NCBI GenBank assembly: GCA_964019055.1
Contig: OZ025206.1
Location: forward strand, 15,473,291 to 15,537,290
Direction of reading: 5' to 3'
Length of the DNA: 64,000 bases
Source: Anthopleura xanthogrammica
Taxonomy: Eukaryota; Cnidaria; Anthozoa; Actiniaria; Actiniidae
Shown: positions 1-12,362 of the stretch, piece after piece
How positions within the stretch are numbered: position 1 is the stretch's first letter
Layout of the letters: each line of letters starts with the position of its first letter
Notes under the pieces: model-generated
The model's database searches: none
The model's input: the letters and a program-made list of their open reading frames with translations, nothing else
Told to the model about the DNA's origin: nothing
Translations under genes and position numbers: made by a program

Positions 1-1667
1 CCATGGCTAGGACTGTCTATGATACAGCACTACTGCTTGAGGTAAGTGAGTTTTCGTATTACAGAAGTCTGTTTTAAGTGAAGCCGGGGACCAAGAGAAG
101 CGTCCATGTTAGAAAAGTGTCGGATTGTCCGTATTATCAAGGTTTGTTTGATAAGTAAATAAGTGTTACCTTGACAAAGGAATCACTGAAAAAGACCAGT
201 GTCTGTATCATAGAGGTCTATTTGGATCAACTGTATTGTGGCTACAGAGTCGCGCCGGCGCGGGATTGAAGAGATCACGTGAGAATTGTTTTGCATGAGG
301 ACTAGGGACATTTTTGTGTTGATTAAGTTGTCTACGGTTAGGCAAAATGTAATTTTATTTCTTGCGATTCTTTTGATTCATATACAGTCTGAAAATCTGC
401 CTAAACTGCCTAAAGCTTCTAAGAAAATCGTCTAAGCAGCCATGTGGCTCGAGTGTTTGTACTTGATTTGTGAGCTGAAGTAAACAGGGTTGAGTCTTTA
501 GACTGTCAAATTTATTTACCCAATGTGATTGGAGTCACATGTACTATATTATAGACATGCATTACTGGATTTTGTTTAATCTGCGTTAATCAAATTTCAT
601 CATAAGGAAAATCCATAGTTCAGTCTCTCAATAGACCTTTTCAGCTTCGTTGTTTGTTGTGCCCATTTCAGACCAAGTGATGCCACTCTTGGGAGCTGAT
701 TCTTTATGTGTTAATATTTTAACAAAAGAACATTTCTCAAGGGAATGTCATGTGGTCTGAAATGGGCAAGTAGCATACGAAGCTAAAAAGGTCTATCAGC
801 GCTGTGCTCCACGTACAGACCGCATCATGGGGTCATAAGATGGCAGTGAAGTCCCATCAGCGCTGTGCTCCACGTACAGACCGCATAATGGGGTCATAAG
901 ATGGCAGGGAAGTCCCATCAGCGCTGTGCTCCACGTACAGACCTCATCATGGGGTCATAAGATGGCAGTGAAGTCCCATCAGCGCTGTGCTCCGCGTACA
1001 GACCGCATCATGGGGTCATAAGATGGCAGTGAAGTCCCATCAGCGCTGTGCTCCACGTACAGACCGCATCATGGGGTCATAAGATGGCAGTGAAGTCCCT
1101 GAGTAAGGCCTTATACACGTAAAGGATAATTGGCACCCCAGATTATTACCGCTATAAAAGGGTATGTTCGTCAGTCTAAAGCGCGTTTTCAATCTGATTT
1201 TCATCTAGGCAATAGCTGGGCGTGACCAAGACCTGGACCCGAGGCAGCCAAATGATTTGAAAGTACCTGAATACACTAAACAGGTATGGCATCATGAAAA
1301 TAACTTGCTGAAGAAAATGATACTTACAGTTTGCATACACCTTAATTATAACACGACACTTCTGATTTCTTTTCTTATTATTTTTTTCCCCATTCCTTAG
1401 AATACCTCATTTACTCTTGGCTCTCCTCATTCTGCTTCTCTTTCTTCTTCTTCTTCTTCTTCTTCTTCTTCTTCTTCTTCTTCTTCTTCTTCTTCTTCTT
1501 CTTCTTCTTCTTCTTCTTCTTCTTCTTCTTCTTCTTCTTCTTCTTCTTCTTCTTCTTCTTCTTCTTCTTCTTCTTCTTCTTCTTCTTCTTCTTCTTCTTC
1601 TTCTTCTTCTTCTTCTTCTTCTTCTTCTTCTTCTTCTTCTTCTTCTTCTTCTTCTTCTTCTTCTTCT

Positions 1668-1700
<33 letters not shown>

Positions 1701-4700
1701 GCTTCTTCTTCTTCCTCTTCTTCTGCTTCTTCTTCTTCCTCTTCTTCTGCTTCTTCTTCTGCTTCTTCTTCTGCTTCTTCTTCTGCTTCTTCTTCTGCTT
1801 CTACTTCTGCTTCTGCTTCTTCTTCTTCTTCTGCTTCTGCTTCTGCTTTTGCTTCTTCTTCTTCTGCTGCTGCTGCTACTGCTCCTCTTCCTTCTTCTCC
1901 TCCTTCTTCTCTTCCTCCTCGTCCTTGTCCTCATTCTATTTCTTTACCTACATCTTCTTTTCTTCATGTTTTGTTTCTAATTGTCTCTAAAGTCTCCTCT
2001 GCCATTGGCGCACTCAAGCGTCTTCGACCTTACATAAATATGAGAATCGCTATTAAGATCTACCAGGCTCTAATTGCACCATACTTTGACTATTGTAGCC
2101 CGGTATGGGATGGTCTTAACTGTGGTCTTTCGGATAAACTTCAAAAACTTCAAAATCGTGCTGTCAGAGTAATAACTAAAGCAGCATATGACGACAGTGC
2201 AACCGAGATTCTTGATCAACTTGAATGGGATAAACTGACTGACAGGCGTAAAAAGCTCAAGGCGGTACTCATGTTTAAAGCAGGTCACAATCTTGTGCCT
2301 ACTTACCTGCACGAGCTTTTTACACCATATGAATCTAGCTACGATCTTAGAGATAAAGATAATAAACTCACTCTCCCGAAACCCCGCACTGATTATCTAA
2401 AACGCAGCATAAGCTACAGCGGGCCTGCACTGTGGAATAGTCTTCCACATCAAACGAGAGCAAGTCTTACTATCTCTAATTTCAAAAAAGGCATTAACGA
2501 TTTTCTATCAACTAGTCACTCCCGCACGGCAAATATGTAAAGCAGTTTAATACATTTTTAGAAACTTTTAATAATTTATGTACATACTGATATTTTAACC
2601 GTGTTTAAATAAAATTATTGATTGATTGATGATTTCTTCTTTCCCCGTAGTTTCTCCATCTATAATTTTTCAGTTTTTTTGGTTATCACATTGGCAATTG
2701 TATTGTATATTCTAGCTAACAGGTGACATCAAGGGTCTTCGTATTGGTCTTGTCAAGGAGGGCTTTGATCCCAGTTTCGAGCCAGACGTCAATCAGCTGG
2801 TCAAACAGTCAGCAGAAAGACTTACTGAAATTGGTGCAGTTGTTGAAGAGGTGTCGATTCCTTGGCACCTTGATGGTAAGTAATCTTTATCTTACTTGGC
2901 AATGCTTTTTCAAAATCAGCAGCGTCTTCTCAAAAGGATTGGTTATACTGAATAAGAAATCATCCTTTAGCAAGTAGGATTTACCATACCTGACAAATAT
3001 CGGATTCAAAGACCGAAACCAGATAGTGTTTATGGTTCTAACCCTCACTTTTATGGTCCGCAGAGAAGACCCCCTCCCCCCCCCCCCCCCCCCGATCCCT
3101 CTCCACACACAAACATTCGTTTTCCGTGAGCGAATGAGCGCCCCAGTCGAACCTCTGTTTTATAAAGCATGACAAACCCAAGGTAATTGTACAGATCAAG
3201 CTAACTTCTTTCTGAGACTTCTGCAGGAAAACATCTTTTTACAAGTCTTTTCAAAGAGGGAGGCAACCGCACTATGTTCGACTGGTATGGTAAGTATACA
3301 TCATTCACAGTCATAGTAACGATCCGGCTTCTGTTCATTGTTGTCGTGTTTTTCGTCGTCGATGCGTAAGCTCCAAACTACCAATTCTGGCCCTAACCAA
3401 ACATGTTTACAACTACGTAGAAAATCGTATCATACATTCACGTAAAATCTCTATTTCAAAAGTATCTACTTTATAAGAGTAGGCATATGAAATCGGATCG
3501 TGGACTATATAGACTAATCCAGTTCACCAACAGGTGCTGGATCAAGTGCTCGTACATACTACGATACTCATGCACAAGAAGCAACGGCACGTGGAATGAA
3601 GAGCCACCCTAATGATCATCCTCCAACTGTGAAAATGTTACGTCTATTGGCCAGGTACGGTAAACAAAAGGGCGTGTCCTGACCCCCTCCACACCCCTCG
3701 TTTTGACAATGACGTTCGTGCTGACATTGCATCAAATATTTGTAATATCTGGCCTTAGGTACCTACATGAGGATTACCATGGAATCTTTTACAGCAAGTC
3801 ACAGAATCTCAGCCGTGAATTAAAAAAAGCTTACGATGAAGCCTTTGAAAAGTACGACGTTATTATCATGCCAACGATTCCTAAGAAGGCTCCAAAGATT
3901 CCCCCGCAAAACCCATCATTAGCTGGTGAGTGCGGTGTTTACAGTTTACACTAATTGGGAACCACTTTTGACCAATCATAATTTAGATTAAAAACAAACC
4001 AGTCAAACTTACTGCGATTCTCGATATTCTGCGACCTCAGAAATTTCAACGGCTTGTTGTGAAATTGGTTCAGTTTTCGCTGCCCGTCAATCAAACCTAT
4101 TCAGTACCTTTAATACTTTTGGATGGCGGCAATGAAAAACCAAAGTCAAACGGACGACTTGCAACTAAATTACCGAGTTCGCAGAATATGGAGAATCGCA
4201 GTAAGCCAATCAGGAACAAGCAACAAAACAAACATCTGATCAAGTTACGTTTTTGACCATCAATTAATTTAGATGTTATCAATAACCATCGGAATCAAAC
4301 ATTGTGATTGCAACTTTTTCTTTCTCCTAATTGGCTCCTATTTTACATCGTAACTCATGATTGGTTAACATTGTAAAAGTTTTGCAGTAACTTGCTCTGG
4401 ACTGTTATAGTATTACGCGCTATTTAATTTCTCCTAACACTTCTCTCGTGTTCAACTGGTTGCAGTAACTGGCTCTGGACTGTTATAGTATTACGCGCTG
4501 TTTCTTCTAACACTTCTCTCGTGTTCAACTGGTTGCAGTAACTGGCTCTGGACTGTTATAGTATTACGCGCTGTTTCTTCTAACACTTCTCTCGTGTTCA
4601 ACTGGTTGCAGTAACTGGCTCTGGACTGTTATAGTATTACGCGCTGTTTCTTCTAACACTTCTCTCGTGTTCAACTGGTTGCAGTAACTGGCTCTGGACT

Positions 4701-7700
4701 GTTATAGTATTACGCGCTGTTTCTTCTAACACTTCTCTCGTGTTCAACTGGTTGCAGTAACTGGCTCTGGACTGTTATAGTATTACGCGCTGTTTCTTCT
4801 AACACTTCTCTCGTGTTCAACTGGTTGCAGTAACTGGCTCTGGACTGTTATAGTATTACGCGCTGTTTCTTCTAACACTTCTCTCGTGTTCAACTGGTTG
4901 CAGTAACTGGCTCTGGACTGTTATAGTATTACGCGCTGTTTCTTCTAACACTTCTCTCGTGTTCAACTGGTTGCAGTAACTGGCTCTGGACTGTTATAGT
5001 ATTACGCGCTGTTTCTTCTAACACTTCTCTCGTGTTCAACTGGTTGCAGTAACTGGCTCTGGACTGTTATAGTATTACGCGCTGTTTCTTCTAACACTTC
5101 TCTCGTGTTCAACTGGTTGCAGTAACTGGCTCTGGACTGTTATAGTATTACGCGCTGTTTCTTCTAACACTTCTCTCGTGTTCAACTGGTTGCAGTAACT
5201 GGCTCTGGACTGTTATAGTATTACGCGCTGTTTCTTCTAACACTTCTCTCGTGTTCAACTGGTTGCAGTAACTGGCTCTGGACTGTTATAGTATTACGCG
5301 CTGTTTCTTCTAACACTTCTCTCGTGTTCAACTGGTTGCAGTAACTGGCTCTGGACTGTTATAGTATTACGCGCTGTTTCTTCTAACACTTCTCTCGTGT
5401 TCAACTGGTTGCAGTAACTGGCTCTGGACTGTTATAGTATTACGCGCTGTTTCTTCTAACACTTCTCTCGTGTTCAACTGGTTGCAGTAACTGGCTCTGG
5501 ACTGTTATAGTATTACGCGCTGTTTCTTCTAACACTTCTCTGGTGTTCAACTGGTTGCAGTAACTGGCTCTGGACTGTTATAGTATTACGCGCTGTTTCT
5601 TCTAACACTTCTCTGGTGTTCAACTGGTTGCAGTAACTGGCTCTGGACTGTTATAGTATTACGCGCTGTTTCTTCTAACACTTCTCTGGTGTTCAACTGG
5701 TTGCAGTAACTGGCTCTGGACTGTTATAGTATTACGCGCTGTTTCTTCTAACACTTCTCTGGTGTTCAACTGGTTGCAGTAACTGGCTCTGGACTGTTAT
5801 AGTATTACGCGCTGTTTCTTCTAACACTTCTCTCGTGTTCAACTGGTTGCAGTAACTGGCTCTGGACTGTTATAGTATTACGCGCTGTTTCTTCTAACAC
5901 TTCTCTCGTGTTCAACTGGTTGCAGTAACTGGCTCTGGACTGTTATAGTATTACGCGCTGTTTCTTCTAACACTTCTCTCGTGTTCAACTGGTTGCAGTA
6001 ACTGGCTCTGGACTGTTATAGTATTACGCGCTGTTTCTTCTAACACTTCTCTCGTGTTCAACTGGTTGCAGTAACTGGCTCTGGACTGTTATAGTATTAC
6101 GCGCTGTTTCTTCTAACACTTCTCTCGTGTTCAACTGGTTGCAGTAACTGGCTCTGGACTGTTATAGTATTACGCGCTGTTTCTTCTAACACTTCTCTGG
6201 TGTTCAACTGGTTGCAGTAACTGGCTCTGGACTGTTATAGTATTACGCGCTGTTTCTTCTAACACTTCTCTCGTGTTCAACTGGTTGCAGTAACTGGCTC
6301 TGGACTGTTATAGTATTACGCGCTGTTTCTTCTAACACTTCTCTGGTGTTCAACTGGTTGCAGTAACTGGCTCTGGACTGTTATAGTATTACGCGCTGTT
6401 TCTTCTAACACTTCTCTCGTGTTCAACTGGTTGCAGTAACTGGCTCTGGACTGTTATAGTATTACGCGCTGTTTCTTCTAACACTTCTCTCGTGTTCAAC
6501 TGGTTGCAGTAACTGGCTCTGGACTGTTATAGTATTACGCGCTGTTTCTTCTAACACTTCTCTCGTGTTCAACTGGTTGCAGTAACTGGCTCTGGACTGT
6601 TATAGTATTACGCGCTGTTTCTTCTAACACTTCTCTGGTGTTCAACTGGTTGCAGTAACTGGCTCTGGACTGTTATAGTATTACGCGCTGTTTCTTCTAA
6701 CACTTCTCTCGTGTTCAACTGGTTGCAGTAACTGGCTCTGGACTGTTATAGTATTACGCGCTGTTTCTTCTAACACTTCTCTCGTGTTCAACTGGTTGCA
6801 GTAACTGGCTCTGGACTGTTATAGTATTACGCGCTGTTTCTTCTAACACTTCTCTCGTGTTCAACTGGTTGCAGTAACTGGCTCTGGACTGTTATAGTAT
6901 TACGCGCTGTTTCTTCTAACACTTCTCTCGTGTTCAACTGGTTGCAGTAACTGGCTCTGGACTGTTATAGTATTACGCGCTGTTTCTTCTAACACTTCTC
7001 TCGTGTTCAACTGGTTGCAGTAACTGGCTCTGGACTGTTATAGTATTACGCGCTGTTTCTTCTAACACTTCTCTGGTGTTCAACTGGTTGCAGTAACTGG
7101 CTCTGGACTGTTATAGTATTACGCGCTGTTTCTTCTAACACTTCTCTGGTGTTCAACTGGTTGCAGTAACTGGCTCTGGACTGTTATAGTATTACGCGCT
7201 GTTTCTTCTAACACTTCTCTGGTGTTCAACTGGTTGCAGTAACTGGCTCTGGACTGTTATAGTATTACGCGCTGTTTCTTCTAACACTTCTCTCGTGTTC
7301 AACTGGTTGCAGTAACTGGCTCTGGACTGTTATAGTATTACGCGCTGTTTCTTCTAACACTTCTCTCGTGTTCAACTGGTTGCAGTAACTGGCTCTGGAC
7401 TGTTATAGTATTACGCGCTGTTTCTTCTAACACTTCTCTGGTGTTCAACTGGTTGCAGTAACTGGCTCTGGACTGTTATAGTATTACGCGCTGTTTCTTC
7501 TAACACTTCTCTGGTGTTCAACTGGTTGCAGTAACTGGCTCTGGACTGTTATAGTATTACGCGCTGTTTCTTCTAACACTTCTCTCGTGTTCAACTGGTT
7601 GCAGTAACTGGCTCTGGACTGTTATAGTATTACGCGCTGTTTCTTCTAACACTTCTCTCGTGTTCAACTGGTTGCAGTAACTGGCTCTGGACTGTTATAG

Positions 7701-8391
7701 TATTACGCGCTGTTTCTTCTAACACTTCTCTCGTGTTCAACTGGTTGCAGTAACTGGCTCTGCATGGACTGTTATAGTATTACGCGCTGTTTCTTCTAAC
7801 ACTTCTCTCGTGTTCAACTGGTTGCAGTAACTGGCTCTGGACTGTTATAGTATTACGCGCTGTTTCTTCTAACACTTCTCTGGTGTTCAACTCCCGCGTA
7901 CTTTTAATTATTACTGAACACAGCTTGTGCGCGTGTTTTCCATTTCTTCATTATCGATCCCTTGCAGCACGTCGGAATGCTGCTCAATTTGGAGGGCAAA
8001 ACAATAGGTTCCAATTCTCAGGAGATTGAAATTCGTTTGTTTTGTCCTCCAATTGAGCTGCTTTGACGTCACTTGCGAGGCGTCTACAAGGTGAAGGCTT
8101 TTGACGGGGATCCACCAAAATCTATCAGTTTCACTGTGTTTGGTGTAAAATAATGTGTCTAAGAAATAATAGTCTAAAAAACATTTTTTCCCTGCAGAAT
8201 ACCTAGAAAGGGCATTTGAGTTGATCCCTAACACTAGCCCATTTGACGTGAGCGGTCACCCGTCCCTCACCATCAACGCGGGATTTTCTGACGGACTACC
8301 TGTTGGGATGATGATCACTGGGAAAATGTTTGATGAGTCTACTGTACTGAACGTAGCCTATGCATACGAGAAGATACGAGATAGAACCTAG
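1..8391 (+). CDS. Amidase-signature family hydrolase (3' part, 7 exons)
   Basis: Exons are 1-41, 1209-1283, 2716-2875, 3227-3289, 3534-3654, 3759-3925 and 8198-8391 (TAG stop). All have GT/AG borders and the reading phase carries through, giving 272 residues. The visible protein starts with the typical post-catalytic stretch ARTVYDTALLLEAIAGRDQD. It has YHGIFYSKSQNLSRELKKAY and IIMPTIPKKAP in the middle and ends with SPFDVSGHPSLTINAG and DGLPVGMMITGKMFDE, the C-terminal hallmark of amidase-signature enzymes that hydrolyse amide bonds. The family's Ser-cisSer-Lys triad lies N-terminal to this and is outside the window, so activity cannot be judged. The C-terminus resembles bacterial and fungal broad amidases more than FAAH; the substrate is unknown. 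Introns are repeat-loaded: intron 2 holds a (CTT)n tract and a LINE piece, intron 3 a poly-C tract near 3076-3093, and intron 6 (4.3 kb) a satellite array. An AATAAA lies at 8674-8679. Confidence 0.9.
631..796. mobile_element. MITE family B, copy 1 (166 bp foldback)
   Basis: The ends are inverted copies of ATAGACCTTTTTAGCTTCG with one mismatch. Inner arms CCCATTTCAGACCA and TGGTCTGAAATGGG are also inverted. A second copy of identical length is at 48672-48837, with damaged relatives at 49251-49303 and 49755-50100. The arms could be read as GACC...GGTC flanked by TA, which would suit a Tc1/mariner-type target. There is no coding capacity. It lies in amidase intron 1 and abuts a minisatellite. 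Confidence 0.8.
797..1099. repeat. 61-bp minisatellite, 5 copies
   Basis: The phrase CAGCGCTGTGCTCCACG recurs at 797, 858, 919, 980 and 1041, an exact 61-bp period with only single-base differences. The array begins directly at the right end of the MITE at 631-796. It lies in amidase intron 1. Confidence 0.95.
1437..1905. repeat. (CTT)n microsatellite with GCTTCTTCT variants
   Basis: A near-perfect CTT run covers about 1439-1690, then decays into CTTCCTCTTCTTCTGCTT-type mixtures to about 1905. It is a long polypyrimidine tract on the amidase sense strand. Reading it gives poly-Leu or poly-Arg ORFs, which are artefacts. Confidence 0.95.
1977..2635 (+). mobile_element. 5'-truncated non-LTR retrotransposon (LINE) 3' end
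   Basis: An open frame ending at 2540 encodes the C-terminal thumb region of a reverse transcriptase. Key strings are ALIAPYFDYCSPVWDGL, LQKLQNRAVRVIT and the terminal GPALWNSLPHQTR, as in CR1/L2/Rex-like LINEs. The polymerase core with its catalytic Asp residues is missing, so this is a dead 5' truncation. The 3' UTR ends in an ATTG-repeat tail (about 2619-2634) rather than poly-A. The truncated end joins the (CTT)n tract. The whole lies in amidase intron 2, sense orientation. Confidence 0.85.
4009..4204. mobile_element. MITE family A, copy 1 (196 bp)
   Basis: The left end TTACTGCGATTCTC-ATATTCTGCG and the right end form inverted repeats of about 30 bp with two mismatches. A second copy is at 42731-42920. 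Ends reading TTA...TAA would fit a Harbinger-like TWA target, but this is uncertain. It lies in amidase intron 6 just before the satellite. Confidence 0.8.
4383..7892. repeat. 73-bp tandem satellite, about 48 copies
   Basis: The unit was measured between 4461 and 4534 and is 73 bp (starts TGCAGTAACTGGCTCTGG). Copies are almost identical. The first unit is 5 bp longer with a divergent middle, one unit near 7762 has a 4-bp insertion, and a C/G switch (TCTCGTGTTC or TCTGGTGTTC) marks two variants. No spacers separate units. It fills most of amidase intron 6. Each unit carries CTTCTAAC, a pyrimidine stretch and TTGCAG in the order of a 3' splice site. Confidence 0.98.
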
Positions 8392-8673
8392 ATCGACGCA
8401 GAACAGTCGATCAGGAGTATCCAGGTGTTTTGACCTCTGATAAGCAATTTTATCTTTATTTCCGAAGTTCAGTGAAAGACTGGTAGCCATATTGTACCGT
8501 AGAGGATTGTGGGTCAATCTCGTTTGCAGAGTCTGTCCGCGTTTTTGGTCAGCGAGATATTACTATGAAAGATTCTTGGGGTATCAGCATTTTTTACCCG
8601 TCCTATTTTTTCATGATTTGTGCTTTGTAAAAATAATGTCTGAAAATCTTAAAATGCGCTGATAAAACTTCAA

Positions 8674-8679
8674 AATAAA
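8674..8679 (+). other. Candidate polyadenylation signal AATAAA
   Basis: This is a canonical hexamer 283 bp after the amidase stop codon, in AT-rich DNA. It is the plausible end signal of that gene; no transcript evidence is available. Confidence 0.45.
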
Positions 8680-11600
8680 TAGATAAAAACAAATAGATCT
8701 ACGGAATGCATGATTAAGTTAAAAAAAAAAACATTTCTACGGTTTAAAAAAAAATTAGAAATAAAAGTCAAAACTTTTCTAAAATTCGTAAAATTAAACC
8801 AAATTTAAATTGTGTTTTTCTTGAGCACAAATGTTCCGTTATTTCATAGTGAAAATGTTCTTATCACCAAAGCCGCGCAAACGACCGCGCAAACGCATTT
8901 CTGGTGGTAAATTCCAAAGATCCGATCATTAATCTCCAGCAGGAGAACATTCATTTTAATTCAGTAAAATTATGTTTCTTTTTAAAGCCGAAATTGGATT
9001 CAAATGCGATAGAACTAGCTAATTATTACACTTATTACACAAGAAGTGCTCTTAGAGTGACCACTAAAGCTAGTAAAACCTCTTTGATCTGATATTGATC
9101 AGTTAGTCTGCGATTGACAAAAAATAGTCATATCTTACATGCGATATCGTTATCGGTAATGCGTCCTTGTACTGACTATTATCCAGTTTTAGTCACAAAA
9201 ATCTAACATGATATGAAACGTAAACCATCTAGTGGTCTTCAACACATACAACAAACCACTGCACCTCCTTTAATTATGAACTTTTTTGAACCACCTTTTC
9301 CCGCCTTTATCATCACCACAATACTTGACAAGACAAGTGATTAATAGAATGAAGATATCGAATTTAAGATCAAGAACATCTTTTCTATATTCTATTTCGT
9401 TTGTTTAACTTGGCTGAATGAAGACTGCAGTACGATAAGATAATTTGCCAGATAAGAATTTTTTCGACGTATAAGTGAAATCAAGTGGTTACTGAGATAT
9501 CGACACAAACAAAACAATAGTCTTTTACTTTGGGAGTAATGTTTTTTTCTATCCCAAATCTCATGGAAATACGTTTTTTTGTTTTATATCTTCCTCTACT
9601 ACTAAGGACTCAAATACTAGAGTCAGTCGTAAAAATTTTAACATCTATAGAAGATTTCAGTATTCACTTTCTTGGAATCTAAATCCCGCGCTGATGTTTT
9701 GTGATTCACGGCTGTGGTATGGAAGACTCACAAATACCGCCTATCATGTCCTTGTATTTTCGTTCGAGATGTTTACACAGATTTTTCTAAAGAACCGCGC
9801 GGTTTTAGTTTTACCGTGTCCGGCGCTTGCTTCTTTAGTGTTTCAAGGTCATTTCCGATTACATCCTTGTCGATGAATTTTCGTAATACATGTTTTTTCA
9901 GGGCTTGTTTAACTGATAAGCCATCGTTCTTGTTTCTCGTTGTTGTTGAATGTTTGATGAATTTTGCCACGTTCAATAGCTAAGTAATCAACGCAAAAAC
10001 AAAAACCAATCGCGATCTTGATTTGCGAGAGTGACACTTCATAGGGCAACTTACTGGAATAATCGACCGATTTGAGATGTTGGTAAAATGTTGGAAATAT
10101 GTTGGAAAACTAATAGTTGGAAGTCAGTCCTCCAACCTTTTGGATATTTCAATGTATGGAAATACGTTGGAAGTCGGCACTTCCAACATAGTTTCACCAT
10201 TTGGAGCGCGCACGATTTTTCCAGTGCAGTTGCTAACCAACCTGTCGCTCTCATTCTAACCAGCTGATTTCGCAAAGCACTTCCGGTTTAAATTAGCCAA
10301 TCAGAGCCATTTTTGTCGCACGGCCAAGCGTTCCAAACAAATTTCAATATGGCGGCGGTCGAAACATGTGCTTCGTATGCCGTTGAGATAACTAATTTAC
10401 AATTTTTTTTTTTTTTTGCGATCTTGCTCGCGCCATCACTGAGCTCTTATAAACGACCAGAAAAATCGTGAAAATTCTCCTAAAATCGGTTCATTATTCT
10501 ATCTTTACTCAATAAATCGATAGATTAAACATCAGTTCATTCGTTTGAAAGGTTTTTTATTAGTTTTTTTGATTTTATCCTTTTACAATTTGATGTTTAT
10601 CAACGTAAACATCGCGCAGGAATGATAGCTTTCGTAGTGGCCGCGCGGGGAAAATATATTTGGAGACTGGGTGCTAGGAACGTTTCGATTTGACAAACAA
10701 TGCTTTGCGCGCCGCTAAGAGAAATCAGCTGGAAGCCGGATCACTAAATTATAATTTAGAAGTTAATTTTTTTCGGAGATCCGGAGATCTCGAAGAAAAC
10801 CCCGCGAATTAAGCAGAGGAGAGAACCAACAAACACCTCTCCAGCTACTGACATACTATGGCAGCGATATGGATAATCCTGTCAAACCACAAGGGGTCCA
10901 CTTTTGATAAAAGTTTCGACAGAAGTATAAAGCTAAAGTGTAACCAAAACAACTCGGCTTTCATTGAATCTTGTTTTTGTACATCAGTGATTTCTTATCG
11001 ATAACAACAGCAAACGGGAAATCAAGCAGTGTAAATAGTGCGCCTAGCCTCAGTTTCTTGTGTATAATTTCCTTATTATTCTGAATCTTTGCGCGCTCTT
11101 TGGTTGATCTACGGGAAGTTAAGTCAAGGTTGGTTCGCAGTTTGATTTGTCGTTTGACTTGTCTTTTCTTTGTTATTTCTAACTAAAGAGTGGGGTGCTT
11201 GTGTTATTTGCATGCAGGACTTGAGTACAACAGCTGCAGTAGATCTAGAGTCAGATGAATCCCTTGTAACTTTTTCTTTACTACTATGGACGTTCATCTG
11301 TGACATTCATTCTCACTTGTGACATTTATAATGAAACAACCAAAATCAAAAAAGATGGAAGAAAATCCAAAAACCCCAAAACACCAATGTATCGAATCCC
11401 AAAACAACCTCCTGGATGATCAAAGTCGGGGCATGGCTAACCGAAACTCCCATATTATTGGAATTTAGCTTAGTACGGAGGCCGGGAAAGAAAATTAGCC
11501 GAAGAACCCGGAGAAAAAATGTCTTCAGTTATTGGAAAAGCATTTCATGGAAATAAAAATATTACTTGGAATTACGGTTGTTGTTAAGATTTTAAAACGG

Positions 11601-12183
11601 CGTCAACAATCATGCAGGGGGTGATATTTTCTTCAACTTTTTGCTATTATTGATCCAGTCCTGATCCACATTAACAATTCAGCGCCGTGTGGTTTCATTT
11701 ACTGTGTCAAGTTTTCCGACCTGAAATATTGAAGCTGTTTTTCATTTGTTAACATCAATAGCTGCGAACATCCACAGCACTGGCAGTCGGTATTTGGAGT
11801 CATTTCTAAAATTGATCATTTTGATGTACAAATTTGAGAAGCAGGTGCGGTCTCGGAGAAAAAATGAACATTTGCCGTCCGAGCATCAAAGAACCCGATA
11901 AGAATCTGCATTCTTATTTTGGGAAAGGAGTTGTATCGCTCGCCTACGTATAAAGATATGAAAACCGGTCTGGTTCCACGCCTGCCAAACTGCACGTATA
12001 CAAGGTAGTTTTCCATGATACTGATGTCCAAGAAAGATAAGCGTGCTCGGCTAAATTAATGTGTTCTGTGCGGTTGGAGTCGGTGCTTTAAGAATATTTT
12101 GGTGCAGCATCACGTATGATGCATGCAAGTCTAGGAATCTAATCCTGGGACCCCAGAGGTGAGAGGAGTATACACTAACGCTC
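8680..12183. other. Intergenic DNA, no supported gene
   Basis: There are no ORFs with family resemblance. It contains clustered TTGGAA/TTCCAA inverted words (10080-10200), an ATGGCGGC word at about 10350 with no exon that follows from it, and a decayed SINE-core-like stretch near 11495-11520. A tRNA-like B-box remnant on the minus strand lies at about 12120-12180. Confidence 0.6.
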
Positions 12184-12362
12184 AGTAGCGTACGCACGGG
12201 GGGGCATGTGTGCCCCCCAAAAAGTTTTTGAAATTAATTGTCCGGCAAAGTGTAATTAATGTTTGAATATATAAAAACGTTTGGTTTCTGTATTTTGGTT
12301 TGCTTTTTTATACTGGGTGCCTGGGTGCCCCCCACTTTCAAGGTCCTCGCTACGCCCTTGCT
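12184..12362. mobile_element. MITE family C, copy 1 (G/C-run foldback)
   Basis: The left end GTAGCGTACGCACGGGGG and the right end CTCGCTACGCCCTTGCTA are imperfect inverted repeats. Inner arms GGGGCA...TGCCCCCC and GGGTGCCCCCC also recur. A sister copy with the same TTTTTTAT-CTGGGTGCC core is at 49307-49445. Confidence 0.6.

Noticed and set aside
1407..1980. Poly-Arg and poly-Leu ORFs of 175-187 residues
   Set aside because: They are translations of the (CTT)n microsatellite in an intron.
4383..7892. CRISPR-like array
   Set aside because: Units are contiguous 73-bp tandem copies without spacers in an animal intron.
9773..9976. 67-codon minus-strand ORF with plausible amino-acid content
   Set aside because: It begins with TTG, has no ATG in frame, no splice context and no recognisable family.
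10348..10400. ATGGCGGCGGTCGAAACATG as a possible gene start
   Set aside because: The frame runs into a poly-T tract and no donor or later exon supports it.
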